From NCBI GenBank assembly GCA_029891345.1, contig CM057009.1, positions 297,104,466 to 297,168,465 of the forward strand: a stretch of DNA of 64,000 nt, in the 5' to 3' direction. Both the position numbers and the translations under genes were made by a program. The notes under the pieces are model-generated. The model worked only from the letters and a program-made list of their open reading frames with translations, was not told where the DNA came from and searched no databases. Shown piece after piece: positions 35,593 to 47,819 of the stretch; position 1 is the stretch's first letter; every line of letters starts with the position of its first letter. Origin of the DNA: Dryococelus australis (Eukaryota; Arthropoda; Insecta; Phasmatodea; Phasmatidae).

Positions 35593-36509
35593 TCGTATTT
35601 TGAAATAAATGTTATGATGTTCCCGGCACCCTGACAATCCTGTGTTTATAATATTGAATCTGTAAATTAAGTCATACAGGAATATATGCCTACGTAAATC
35701 CAAGTTGGTGGGGATACCTCCCCGCTAAATATGCTCTTTTGAAATAAAACTTGGAAAAATGAAATATTTGCCCCTGCTTCGTACATTTTAATGTAAGGAC
35801 TAATTGAAAATATCTTGGTAAAGTTGACAGCGATTTAGGAAATTTAGTTACATGTTGTAACATCGTAATAACAGTGTCATGTTTAAATTTAAGGCCATGC
35901 AATCTATTTCGTTTAGTTTTTGTTCTTTTTTGTATATTATAATTAGAACTAGCATATTAATAACAAGTATTAATAAAAATTTACATTTACACGCTATTTA
36001 TCGCTGAATAATGTGTGGGGCATATAACAATGATAATTTCACACAAAGTAAAGAGAAACGAAATTGACAGAATTGTAAATCCGAAGAAGGACTTTTAAAA
36101 ATGCTCCCTTAAACAGTTCATAGGCAATAAATATTCCTTATTTAATATTTGTCCCAAATATTGTTGATCTTCAAATATTATAAATAGAAATAATATTTCA
36201 TGTCCAGCAACAAAATTTGACAGCAAATAATCTGTGTATAATAAAGTGTCGACACAAAAATTTTACTGTTTGAACATTGGACAAAATATACCAAAATATT
36301 TACAAAAATACCAAGGGAAAAAATTTATGTTACGTTACGATATCTAAATATCGTAACTTTATATTATATTGCATCTCTTTTATTAAATAAAAACAAATTC
36401 TAAAGCCCAACTTTCGAGAGTGTTTTATACCCTTACATGTCGTTTCCTGACATAAATCAATTGGCATTTTCGTAATTTTTTTCCGTAAGGAATCACTACG
36501 TAAAGTTTG
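35593..36509. other. AT-rich noncoding DNA
   Basis: Nothing recognised. Confidence 0.45.
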
Positions 36510-36517
36510 TGTGTCTA

Positions 36518-36583
<66 letters not shown>
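36510..36583. repeat. (TG)n/(TA)n microsatellite
   Basis: A short interrupted TG run is followed by about 29 TA units. Confidence 0.97.
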
Positions 36584-36585
<2 letters not shown>

Positions 36586-37100
36586 AAAATTAACGGAAAA
36601 CATTTTGTAATACAAAAACTTAAAAGTTTCTGAAAAGAAAAATAAAAATTTGTTGTTAAATGTCTTACACGAGATTTTTTTAATACTACATCAATGTTGA
36701 TGAATGATATTTGCAGTCTTTACAAATTCTTTAGTAATCTAAATCTCTCGTATGTATGTGCTAAATTGTTTGAGAATTAATTAAATATTTTTCTAGGTAT
36801 AATGTAAAATCTCAATTGTTACATTTGGTGGTATCTAACAAAACTGTGAAATAACAAATATATACATCTCAAAATTAAATGCTTACACGATGCTCTGCCA
36901 TCATGCAAAATCTGGTTTAAATCGGTTTAATGGTTGCCGAGAAATGGCATATAATCTTAAATATTATAATGGCCACCATTTTGAAAATAAGTGCCCGGTG
37001 TGATCGAAAACTATAAAACTCAAGGTCCTTACTAAAAACTACATGTGTACGGAGTTCGGTGAGATTTTCTCGACGTGTTCAAAAATTGTAAGTGGCCATA
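36584..37100. other. Noncoding DNA with a piece related to the 50-kb composite repeat
   Basis: 36905-36990 shares AAATCTGGTTTAAATCGGTT-like and ATTTTGAAAATAAGTGC motifs with 49935-50060 and 50850-50895. TA at 37099-37100 is the left target base pair of the mariner element. Confidence 0.45.
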
Positions 37101-38438
37101 CATATGGGGCAGAAGGACCTACCTGATTTGGGATGCTAATAAAAACCAAAATAAGCCATATACAAGAAAAAAAACCTGTTCGTCACGAATAGTTCGCGTG
37201 GTTCCGTTTCACATGAACGCACTTTAAAGATCACATCAGTCAAGTGGCGACCTCCGTTTTTGATACACATATTAAGCCTTTCACGGTGGTTGTCAATCAC
37301 CCTGCAAGTAATGTCGAGTGCAATGGTAGCAACTTCATGGGTTATTGCCGCCTTCAGTTCATCGAGAGTGTTGGAACAGAGTCGGTACACCTGGGACTTT
37401 AGGTAGCCCCACAAAACAAATATCGCATGGAGTCAAATCCGACGAATGCGGTGGCCACCCGATGTCATCATGCATGGAAACAACATGTCCAGGAAACATT
37501 TATCTCAAAATGCCAAGGGAACGGCGATACGTAGGAGCTGGTGCACCACCTTGTTGAAACCACACATTTTCTTGCCCATGCTCAGAGAAAAGATCAACCA
37601 ATTTAGGTCTGAGAAAGCTGTCTAGTATTGCACAACACCGATCGGATGTCACGGTAGAAGTAACGCCATCCTCTTCAAAAATGTACGGACCCTACACTCC
37701 AAACTGAAAAACGGCGCACCACACCGTTACCTTGGGGCTGGTCATTGGTGAAGTTCCCGAAGGTTGTCTGAGGCCAGCACTGGAAATTCTGTTTCTTGAT
37801 CGTGCACGGAAGATGGCAGCACGTCTCGTCACTACATCTGTAAGGGGAATGTTCTGAAGAAGATCACGACACAAAGTAGCACGATTTTCGAAATCTCCTT
37901 CGCTCAGTTTTCTGCAGTCATAATTTTGTAGTGGTGAATTTTGAGGTCTCTGTGTAGAATTCTCCTAACACTTCGACCTGCTAACTATAGTGCAGCTGCG
38001 TACGTGGAGACTGGTGATGCTCTCACAGAGGCCACATTTGCCTGTTATGTCGATGTCCGAGGTCGTCCAGGACACTTGTATCAGGAACAGGATCACGACG
38101 ACCGAGTGCGAAACGCAGACTACGTTGTTATCGGTGAACCGTCATTTCAAATGAACTCCTCGACAGCATAAGTGTGGTGTTCTCCCGACCAAGCCATGAC
38201 TTCAACTGAACACTGCATGACGACAGCTGTTTAATGACATCCTCGCTAATCCCACCCCCTATACGCCCCTCACCTTTCTCGGAGTGTACGACCGCCACTT
38301 CATAAATGTGATCTTTAATGTTCATTGATGAAAATGGCATTACGTGTACTATTCGTGACGAGCAGATTTTTTCTTGTATATGGCTTATTTTGGATTTTAT
38401 TAGATCCCGAATTTGGGAGGCCTTTCTGCCCCATGCTG
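37101..38438 (-). mobile_element. Mariner-type DNA transposon with long terminal inverted repeats
   Basis: A 1.34-kb element is flanked by TA on both sides (37099-37100 and 38439-38440), as expected for Tc1/mariner insertion. The left end CATATGGGGCAGAAGGACCT matches the complement of the right end CAGCATGGGGCAGAAAGGCC. The match continues through ATAAGCCATATACAAGAAAA, CGTCACGAATAGT and TTAAAGATCACAT to about 37251 and 38290, so the arms are near 150 bases. The transposase lies between, on the minus strand. Confidence 0.9.
37190..38160 (-). pseudogene. Mariner-type transposase, broken
   Basis: Mariner transposases bind their inverted repeats and insert at TA. Minus-strand blocks in order: SVRRILHRDL followed by FHHY/HYKI-like residues (DNA-binding region, near 37950), KLSEGDFENRATLCRDLLQN (37850), SPKVTVWCAVFQFGV (37700), EDGVTSTVTSDR, VWFQQGGAPAPT (near 37545), GWPPHSSDLTPCD (37440) and WGYLKSQVYR to GGRHLTDVIF (37190-37414). 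In the FQQDGAPAHT block the catalytic Asp is Gly. Frames change several times and a stop follows FQFGV. The C-terminal coding overlaps the left inverted repeat. The element cannot move by its own enzyme. Confidence 0.85.
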
Positions 38439-38440
38439 TA

Positions 38441-40451
38441 CATACATACACACAGATGGGAAAGCTATCTCATAAGCCTGTCTTTTCTTCGGAAAGTATG
38501 CTAAAATGTTATATATTGTGTACATTACCAAACCTTGCAATGATCGTCCATGATAGATGGAAAAGGGAGAAGCGTACATCGATAAAAGTGATTCATCTTT
38601 TAGACTTTTGTTCCGTCCCCATGAGATAGGTAGCGCTGCTGTTTCCACTATAAACTGCCTACTCTACCCCGGGGTACGCTAGCCACCCGACTACCGCGGC
38701 ACCCGAACGGGCCTGGTTCACGACGTGTCGTTCGTATGACGGTCTCGTTAAGACGTCGCCGTGCTGAAAATTCGATTGCATTTCTGAGTGACTTAACTGC
38801 TTCGTCTTGTCTAAAGGCGTCGTAACTATGACGTGTACTCCTCATAACATTTGCGTAAGTTGGTGCTACAGATGCTTCGGATCTTCGCTCATTGGCTGGT
38901 ACACGAGAAAAGGAACTTTAAAAATATAGCAATCATTAAATGCAAACTGTAGTTTAAGCGCATTAATTAATTCCGAAAATTGTCAGTTTTTTACTTCAAA
39001 GCACCGTCAAATATCGATGTACCGCATATTAAATAACGTGAAATTAAAATGTAAATTTTACGCAGTATAAATAATTAATAATTTATTGTGGCTAAAAAAT
39101 TGAAGTTTTGGCACTCCGTTGAGAGCTTTAGATAATGATATTTCATGAGTTCAAAAATGCATTTCCCTATATGAAGATGTCAATTTTACCGCTATCTGTC
39201 CCAAATGATTAAACTGAGTGTGCGGTTTTCCTGCTATCTATCGCCGAACTTTTAAATTGAGCGTGTGTGATGCCGCCGTTTCACTCATGCACGTGCTATG
39301 AACGAGAGTTCTAAACTTTGTTGCAGACACGTCTTACATGAAAGCTTTGAACACATTTTCGTTTTAAAATCGTTTGATAAATTTGTTGTATTTATTGGCC
39401 AGCTCAGTTCACCTACGAAAATATTAACATAACTAGCGCAACATGAAGGAATTAGCATATAACCGAAGGAATTGTTAAATATTAATTCATATACTGAAAC
39501 ATTAAGTGTTTGCGAGCGAAGTGTTGCTAGTTACATTGAAAACTCTCTCAGTATAGATTTCGCTGCATATCTCGTAACGAATTAACATCAGTCGCAAGGT
39601 TAGAGACAAGAATATTTGGCAACACAGCATTATGAATTTCTTGATGTCACTGTTGCCTGCATGAACTGCTGGAAGTAACCAAAGTGTGTGATTATCAAAC
39701 AAGCAGTGCATAACAAACTTGAAAAAAATCATATTCATTCTCTTGCCGCAGTAAAGAATGCTCCACAATGTTATGTATTGTATTGGCCAAGTAAAGAATT
39801 CGCGCGCGCCTTAAACACACTGCCAGTTTACAACACATCCTGTGAAATGCTGTGAACTTTGACAGAATTTCGAAAAGTGCCCAGGTGAAGGCGAATAGCC
39901 TGTATAGAGGTTTTAGAAAGCCAAAACTGAAGAACTGAGAATAGGAAATACTAGCGAAGTCATTTGACAATTAATGGGTAAATATTTAGCCAGAGTTATT
40001 TATTTCTGTCGGACTATAAATCTCTTAAGAAGCTCTTACACGACGCCTGATATATGCAGAACTCTTACAAGATGGAACTCTTGTAATAAATCTTACGCGA
40101 GAATATCTCGTGCAAGGCGCATCTCGTACGAAATCAAGAGAAAGAGCATGCCCCATTTTCAGGAGAATTTTGCACGAAGCGAATGATTAATATTGGTCGT
40201 TCTCTGCTAGTCATGTGATCACCTACGTTTCAACCAAGGAGGTAGGAGAACCGCAGAGAATATTGAGGAATCAAACAAAAAATATTCACGGTGAAGATGT
40301 ATTAAAAAATTAGTTTTGGAAATAGGGTGGAGTTGAGAGATTGCTGTAACATGTTTGGACGAGTGCAAGAAATATCGTGTTTATTTCACTGCCACCATTT
40401 CAAAACAGCGTGTGTACATGTGATTTAATTATCAAAATTATGGTTATTCAG
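38441..40451. other. Unannotated DNA
   Basis: A GC-richer patch at 38640-38850 includes a minus frame (38648-38845) rich in Arg, without a recognised family. The minus frame 39695-39970 is hydrophobic and Cys-containing, also unrecognised. No repeat was identified. Confidence 0.4.
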
Positions 40452-40689
40452 AGTGGAGTGGAGAGATTTGGGCGGCTGTTAAAATGGGGGTCTGGAAAGC
40501 CACGAGGGTGAAGTGAGGTGAGTATGGAGTAGCACCGGAATGCGTAGCTGGGGGAAACAGCAGATCCCCGAAAAAAAACCCGGCGACCAGTGAAATCGTC
40601 CGGCACGATTCCCATATGCGAAAATAGTATAGTATAGTGATAATTGCTTAGAGACCATTGCGCTCTATCACCTTTGCCTCCGTGGTCTA
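40452..40689 (-). mobile_element. SINE copy 4, with a duplicated GTATA patch
   Basis: On the minus strand the tail half is well kept (GGGTTTTTTTTCGGGGATCT, GAACAGCC-like end), but the tRNA-like head has decayed: around 40622-40650 the B-box area is replaced by AGTATAGTATAGTG. Flanks share CAAATTAT-like bases, a weak target duplication. Confidence 0.75.
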
Positions 40690-40709
40690 CAAATTATTAA
40701 CATTTAACC

Positions 40710-41312
40710 GTGTATCTCACTGCCATGGCTAGAAGAACGTGTACGTGGGTAAGTCAAAAAATTAAGTTTCCCTATTTAAAAAAAAAAAAAAAAAGAATCG
40801 TAACTCTCAGCAATCTAAGTATTCACAAGTTTGTAGTTCCACCGCTAGATGGCGCGCAGGTGCACAGAGTCGTTAGAACAGAATGTGGGCGCAGCGACAG
40901 TTGGAAAATGGCGATGCTTCTGAAGACGCGATCGTGGGAGGAGTTTATCAGTTTTCGGTGGGCAGATAACGTGGAACATGTCGACGACCTGCTCGTCTTG
41001 CGCTACGAGGGGAGTTGTTGCAGGACAATGCCAGGCCTCATGTTTCCCGCGCCACAGCAGCCTTACTGCACAACAGGCACTGGCAGCGGTATTCCCCATC
41101 TATCGTACATTCTGAACCTGACACCCCCGGACTTCCATCTGTTTGGCAAGATGGAGGAACATCTACGGGACAGACGACTTTTCTGTGACGATGAAGTGGA
41201 TGACGAGATGTCTTAATGAACAGTACGCCACTTTCTATCGTGAGGGAATGGAAGACCTCGTTTTATGCCATGACAATGCTTACGTAAGTTTGACGATTAT
41301 GTAGAAAAATAA
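40710..41312 (+). pseudogene. Second mariner-type transposase remnant, C-terminal half
   Basis: This is a different mariner lineage from the one at 37-38 kb. LQDNARPHVSRATAALLHN (Asp at 41024-41026 kept) is in one frame, TPPDFHLFGKMEEHLRDRRL (near 41130) in another, and LNEQYATFYREGMEDLVLCH then LRKFDDYVEK with a TAA at 41310-41312 in a third. Members of this type end in DYVEK. The upstream part of the open frame (40710-41000), including a 16-base A run at 40779, shows no clear transposase motifs and may be the 5' end region. Terminal repeats were not located. The catalytic N-terminal half is missing. Confidence 0.75.
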
Positions 41313-41365
41313 AGGAATGGTCCCGAAAAAAAGTGTTCCGATCAGCGATAAAAAAAAAAAAGGAA

Positions 41366-41574
41366 TGTGGAGTGAAGAGAGATTTGGGCGGCTCGTAACA
41401 TCGGGGTCTGGAGAGACGATGAGGGTAAAACGAGGTCGGTATGGAACAGCGCCGAGGGAAACGGGAGATCCCCGAGAAAACCCGCCGACCAGCATCGTCC
41501 CACATGCGAAAATAGAATATAACCCGATTCGCCTAGGTGGGAGACCAGTAGTATAATCACCATCGCAGTCCCTA
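41366..41574 (-). mobile_element. SINE copy 5, inserted in an A-tract
   Basis: Poly(A) followed by GGAA flanks the copy on both sides (41350-41365 and to 41595), a target duplication at an A-rich site 40 bases after the mariner remnant. The minus strand shows CACCTAGGCGAATCGGGTTA and GGCGGGTTTTCTCGGGGATC. The segment between CCGTTTCCC and GGCGCTG is shortened. Confidence 0.88.
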
Positions 41575-41595
41575 CAAAAAAAAAAAAAAAAGGAA

Positions 41596-42597
41596 ATTCC
41601 TTTTTGACTACCCTCGTATGAGATAGACCTAGTCATACAGAAGTATGAGTAGGAGTATTTTTCAAGTTTACCTGTCGCTAAAATTTTCTAAAAACATTTC
41701 TTGGTGAAAGATAACAATGTGCTTATTGCCACCAATGGAGGACACTTTGTAATAGTATAAGTAAATTTTACACTTTTTAAACAATTATTTTAATACCCCT
41801 AAATTTCAGTAACGTATTTGAAATGTTCGGTGGTTAAATTGACACCACTGAGCACCTGACACACCTCACTAAAGTGGAAGGAAATAGATATAGTCTATTA
41901 TTTAAAACATGCTGTGCCACAAAGTCACTTTAGTTCTCAGTAGCTGCAGTTAAAACATAGTAAGTAGCTCCGTAAGAAGATGTCTCTACATTCAGGCTCA
42001 CATTTGCCGATTTCTTGGGTTAACTGTTGTCCCAGGGTAATTACTGCTGTGTTTTCTTTACAACAAGGTTACATTATATTAAAAGTGTTACTTTTTTCAT
42101 CTTTTTTAACTTGCTTTGTTTGCTGATTGTAAATAGAAGAAAACATAGTGATATTTTAAGAGTTATTCTATCTTAATTATGGCATATTTGTACTTTTAGC
42201 TTTCAAACGTGATGTTTTTATTACAGGATGAGGTAAATAGCTAAACATTTTTTTCCCAAAATTATTTTTTATTAAAATATTTTATCAATGAACGTCAAAT
42301 AACACAGTATGGCAAGTGCAACCTACCCTTAGGCTGAAATGGTGGAAAATAACTAACCTTCGAAATTTGACAACAGATTTGCCAAAAATACTTTTCCGTC
42401 GCTAAGAATATTGAGCGGCAGAATTTCCTAGGTGTGGCAACTCACGAGTGCATTTGCGCTACATTAGTGCATAGACACACGTGTTTTGGGAATTCAGGAC
42501 ACGATGAACGGTTCATATTTAGTCAAGTTGATATTTAGTATAAGTTCATATTCATTTTGAAGATGAGCACATCATTCTAACATAATTACTATGGTTA
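41596..42597. other. AT-rich noncoding DNA
   Basis: Nothing recognised. Confidence 0.45.
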
Positions 42598-42850
42598 GGG
42601 GGCCATGGTGGCTGAGCGGTTAGCCTGCTCGCCTCACACCAAGGTGAACCGGGTTCAATCCCAGGCCATGTCACTCCCGGAATTTTGCATGCGGGACTCA
42701 TACCGGACGATGCCGCTGGTCGGCGGGTTTTCTCGGGGATCGCCCATTCCCCCCGCCCTTTCATTCCGGCAGTGCTCCATACTCATCTTAATCACCCTCA
42801 TCGGCTTTCAAGATCTCGTTGTTAAGAGCCGCCCAAATCTCATCACTTAC
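42598..42850 (+). mobile_element. SINE copy 6, the most complete head
   Basis: It begins GGGGGCCATGGTGGCTGAGC with A box TGGCTGAGCGGTTAG, B box GGGTTCAATCC, then CGGACGATGCCGCTGGTCGG and CGGGTTTTCTCGGGG. It ends GAGCCGCCCAAATCTCATCA. Its 3' end lies directly against a MITE. Confidence 0.9.
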
Positions 42851-42852
42851 TA

Positions 42853-43142
42853 GGGATAGGAAAATTTTACGAATTCGTTTCGGGACAAGATAGACGTCAA
42901 ACACATATACAGTGACTTTACCTTCGCAATTGGATGACAGTTTATTAAACACGCCCTGAATGCCTCTCAGCCAATAGAACACTTGCAAGGAAACAGGAAG
43001 CGAATCCCATACTGCCAGGTGTGGTGTAACACTGGCTACTCTCTGGAGCCGTAGCCAATAAACCCACAGCTGAGGCTCGAGTGTACAGAGTACTGCGGCG
43101 TCTAGCCGACAGGTCATTGCACTAGCGAAATTTTCCTATCCC
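42853..43142. mobile_element. 290-bp MITE with 15-bp perfect terminal inverted repeats
   Basis: The ends are GGGATAGGAAAATTT and its exact complement, flanked by TA (42851-42852 and 43143-43144). The interior has no transposase; the minus open frame across it is incidental. The TA target suggests mobilisation by a Tc1/mariner-type enzyme. Confidence 0.85.
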
Positions 43143-43144
43143 TA

Positions 43145-44212
43145 ATAATCACAATTCGTGTAACATCCTGGTAGCACCGCGTGAGAATACAGTTTTATTC
43201 AGATCTCCGGGTATAATCGTTGCAAAATGAGATAAAATGTTTTATAAATCTCGTTGACTAAAGTTACTATTAAGGAAGAGCACGCACCATTGAAAATAGG
43301 TATTTCAGAGATTTTATTTCCAATTAGTAGAAACTGTGAAATTAACTCACAATTTCATGAATAGCGTTTTACTGAAATGCTATTTTGTATCAGCGCTCGT
43401 AGATCTAACGTTATTCCTCTTGGTTACAACACTAGGGTGTGCAGTATTATCAAACCAAATTTTGAAATCCAAGGCAAAGATAAACCTTTTACATCATGTG
43501 TATAATTTATCGTGTTCAAATGATGGGAAAAGCGTTTGCTTGTTGTGACACTCTCTATCGAACGGCTGTAAAGTGAAAATTTGCAAGGTCTGGATATTGC
43601 AGCTATTCGCCTTTCGGTTGCACAAGCTGTCGGCCAGAATTTTGCATTTGTAAGGTCTTTGCCTATGAAATATGTAGCCACGGTGTTTAAGTCGGTGATT
43701 ATTGTTAAAGCAATTTCTTCTCAATTCACCGATTTAAAAGAGAACTGTTTCACACAGAAAAAAAAAAATTCAACGCAACTTTCTCAAAGAATGTTGCCAC
43801 ATAAAGAAACTAAAGAAAAATTCCTTCCATACTTTTTGTAAAATTGAATTTCAATACTAAATTAAATAAAACATATGTTAAACATAAAAATTTGCAAGTT
43901 ATCTTAATACGCCAGCATTCCTTAAGAAACGTCACGTAGTAAACTTTTAGTTTGAAAAAGTTATCTTTTAAGCAATAAGTAGCGTAGCTTCCACTGTACC
44001 TGACAGTACGACATGTAGAACTTATTAAAAAGAAGTGCACACAATATAAACATTCACAGGAAATTACGATTTATAATGAATTTAAATGAAGACTGTGTAT
44101 ATTTTGTAACACTATAAAATATTTTGCGATAATTTACTTTTTAAATATATTTTAAAATCAAATTTCAAGAGTATATTACTAATTAAAATTTAAGCACGTT
44201 TCCTTCCTGGTT
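43145..44212. other. Unannotated DNA
   Basis: Short frames only (43336-43548, 43581-43841), none recognised. Confidence 0.4.
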
Positions 44213-44470
44213 GGAGGCCACGGTGATGTAGTGACTAGAGAACTCGCCTCTCACCTAGGCGAACCGGGTTCGATTCGCAGTGATGTCGCTCCCGGATTTT
44301 CGCATGTGGGAACCGTGGCAGACGATGCCACTGGTTGGCGGGTTTTCTCGGCGATCTCTCGTTTCACCCGGCCTTGCATTCCATCGTTGCTCCATACTCA
44401 CCTCACTTCACCCTCATTGGCTCTCAAGACCTCGATATTAAGAAGCGCAAACCTCTACACTCACTCACTG
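44213..44470 (+). mobile_element. SINE copy 7
   Basis: The head reads GAGGCCACGGTGATGTAGTG and the B box GAACCGGGTTCGATTC. The body keeps GGCGGGTTTTCTCGGCGATC and the tail TCACTTCACCCTCATTGGCT with AGCGCAAACCTCT in place of the usual GCCGCCCAAATCT. Target duplication unclear. Confidence 0.88.
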
Positions 44471-45330
44471 GGTGCTTTTGAAAGCACAGTTTGCAAACCC
44501 TCCTCCCCTCATTGTTCTTCATCAAGGGAAAAGAATTACTGTAGTTGTATTTAAGAAACTTTCTCCTAATATTTAGATTTAAAGCAAATCACTTTCAACC
44601 ACAGAAGTTATAATTTTTATAATGAAAATGAACATACATAATATAAATTATGAAAAATATTTTTAACATCAATGCCAATATTTCTTAGATTCAACCAGAA
44701 CATCTATTACAAGAGTATTGTTTAATCAAGTTTTTTTTTTTTGTGAAATGTGTTTTTAGAATTCTCCAGAATGCCAATGAACTTTAAAGTTTGACTAGAA
44801 ACATACCTATTAATTGATCCCTTTAACATTTGAGTAAGTAAATCCTATCCAAGTATTTTAGATTATTACAAAATATATGCACTCTTCTTTCGTACGTAAC
44901 ATAAATCGTACTTTTCTGACATTGTTGGTAGTATGCAGTAATTTTGAATGAGTTCTGTATGTTGTAATCGCGTGAAATATTCCAGTGAAAGCCACACTAA
45001 ATCTATCTTAAGAAAGAAAATATTACCAAACATGATTATTTTTTTACAGAAAAGTCACATGTAATCTAAAAATAACCGTTTAAGTATTTGCTTTTCAGTT
45101 ACAAGTAGCTATAATTATTTTGAACTGATGTCATTTGAAAAGTCAGATTTTCGGGGACATCTACATCTCTTAATAATTTTTGATTATAAGGCGTATTGTT
45201 TCCTCCCCCCCCCCCCTCATATTGCTTAAGGAGTAAATTCGCAGCCTTTTCTAAACACGGATTTAAATAATCCTGTTTATACCTACACTTGGGAGAGTAG
45301 AACTAAACCTTGCTGGATGATATAATGTTT
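44471..45330. other. AT-rich noncoding DNA
   Basis: Nothing recognised. A 10-base C run lies near 45210. Confidence 0.45.
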
Positions 45331-45340
45331 TATATATGTG

Positions 45341-45422
<82 letters not shown>
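45331..45422. repeat. (TA)n microsatellite, the longest pure run in the window
   Basis: About 38 TA units after a short TATGTGTATG lead. Confidence 0.97.
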
Positions 45423-45425
<3 letters not shown>

Positions 45426-47819
45426 ATAATGTAAACCTATTCTCGCAAGTAGAGATTATTTTTCAACCAATGAATAGTTATTTAACCATATTCAAGCAAA
45501 CTTTTTTATTAGACAGGATGAGTGAAATTCTGGTTTTAATTTAAGGGAAATATTTAATATTTTACCTTTGCTAATGCAATGGCGACATATTACAGGAAGA
45601 CACACGCTGACGACGTTTTTAGCAAGGGTAGTGCTATACACACATTTTTCACGTCGTATATTTTTTCCAGCGATTTTTCAGAGAAATTTTCATTAATATA
45701 ATTAATGTACTCTAACTACAGTGACGTGCGGAGAGAGAAACTTTGCGACAAAAATGTGAGTTTGTTTGTAGAAATGTTTCATTTTACGTGCAAGAAGAGC
45801 GAAAAAAGCAGGAACGAAGCAGTCTTTAATAGCGGTATAGATTCATAAGACGGGGTACTTTCCCCCACCCCCTCAGAAGTTTACCCTCGACCTGTCGCTC
45901 TCAGTACATTCCATACAGATGTGACAGTAAATGTTGAAAATATTGTCAACGCAGAAGTACAGTGTATTTCATTACTCGCACCACTGCGGACAATACAGGA
46001 GTACAGAAACAAACAAAATAGTAAGGAAAATGGGGTTTAAGTTTTATTTGAGAAACGAACGTATTTACCGTATATCGTTGTAATATGCTTCTTAAAAAAT
46101 ATATTTAATTACCAGAAATATTTTTTCCATAATTTCGGCAAGCGATCATAATCTGTTATTTGGGTTACATGAAAAAAATTATTTTACAATTTTTTTTGAT
46201 AACATTAGGAATTTGACTTATTTTTGAAAATTTTTTATATACCAAGTAATTTTATTTTTTATGCGCATTTAAAAGTTTATTAAAAATGCATTCTTACATA
46301 GAAACAAAATAATCCCGATTGTCAGTATTGACAAAAGCTGCTTTGCACTATGTGTCTTATAAAGCACCCAAAAGAGAACGAAACTTCAGTGCTAAAGATA
46401 AAAGTATTTATAATAATTAATTAAATTCCAAAATAAATTAATTTAAGCAAAATATCTAAGTTTTATAAAAAAAATTACTCTCTGTAATCTAACAAAATTA
46501 AATCGTATTTTGTGACATTTTTATAATTTTTGTAGCAGTGTATAGTTTACAGTACACATGTGTATTGTTGGTTGTAGTGGTGTAATGACAAAAACTGTGT
46601 AGTATTTCTGCCTTAGGCGATACTGACTGATTTCTGTACAGAAAATTTTCTGTATTATACAATTTATGGTGGACTGTTGGAAAAAAAATTTCATGCAAAG
46701 AAATTACATGTTCTACCAAGTAGGGTCTATCAAGAAAGGAATTACTTTCTCTATATGCCCTTAACAGAACTGGTTGGTCTGTACATTTGCCCGATTTTTC
46801 ACCTAGAGGATAATTGCTTCTGGCGGCTCATCCACATTTAAGAGACACTCCAGTTACAGCTGACCAAATTAATTGAGCACCTTTGAAATTAATTTTAGAA
46901 AACAAGAGACTCTGCTGGTGAATGCATTAACTTTTACTGGAATAACTAACGGAATGTTTGTAACTGAATTATGAGAAGTGGTTTCACGCTGTCTCTAAAA
47001 TACGGGCGCCCAGCTGAAATGGATTTCTTATTTGTTAAGTACTCACTAGAACAACCGTTAACGTAATGGGCACGCGTGTTTATTTGTAACAGTTATACTG
47101 AGCCGCTTCGTCGAAGTGTGTAAATCAATCATGCTAGTGTTGAGTTTTACACGCTGTGGAACGACACGATATGCGTTCGAATACAAACTGCTTCAGGCTT
47201 TCAAAAGTGCTCACTTAGTTTCGAAATTCAGCAAAACTAGAAGTGGCGGGGTAGTCAGATGTACCTAGCTAAGGAGTGAATGCTTACCATACTATGTTTC
47301 TACTTAAACTTAAATAGCATACCTTTCAGGTCAGTTCAACGAACGTGTTTCTTTTGAAGTGTGAATAATTATTCCAGACATTATTAAACATATTGTTACC
47401 ACTACAGCATCTACAAATACTCGTATCATTGTTTGAAAAATGTCATTAGCAAAAATTGCTCTCAGTTTCCACATGAATGAATTATTTGTCGTCGTTCAGT
47501 GAAAATATTGGTTTACCAAGAAAACCATATACAACATATTACATATGAACAATGAATGCATATGAAAATATTTAAGGAAAAATGACCCATGTGCATAGAA
47601 ATATATTTTTTACAGGGCCATGCATTCATTGTTACCACTAATAACATAAATAATTCATTAGGACTGTAATGTTACTACAAGTTTTCCTGAAATACATGCT
47701 GATTTAATTATTCGTTTTAAAGAACATTGACAATAGTTTTTACTAGTCCTTACTGATTCGAATATATATATATATATATATTTTTTAAGTGCAGCACTTC
47801 GTGAAATGACTTATCTCTG
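45423..47819. other. AT-rich noncoding DNA
   Basis: No gene recognised. A short (TA)n run lies at 47762-47781. Confidence 0.45.

Noticed and set aside
39695-39970. Minus-strand Cys-containing hydrophobic frame as a receptor fragment
   Set aside because: No family signature and no neighbouring exons.
45338-45544. Open frame of alternating Tyr and Ile
   Set aside because: It is a direct reading of the (TA)n microsatellite; the same holds for frames over 24516-24724 and 48947-49138.
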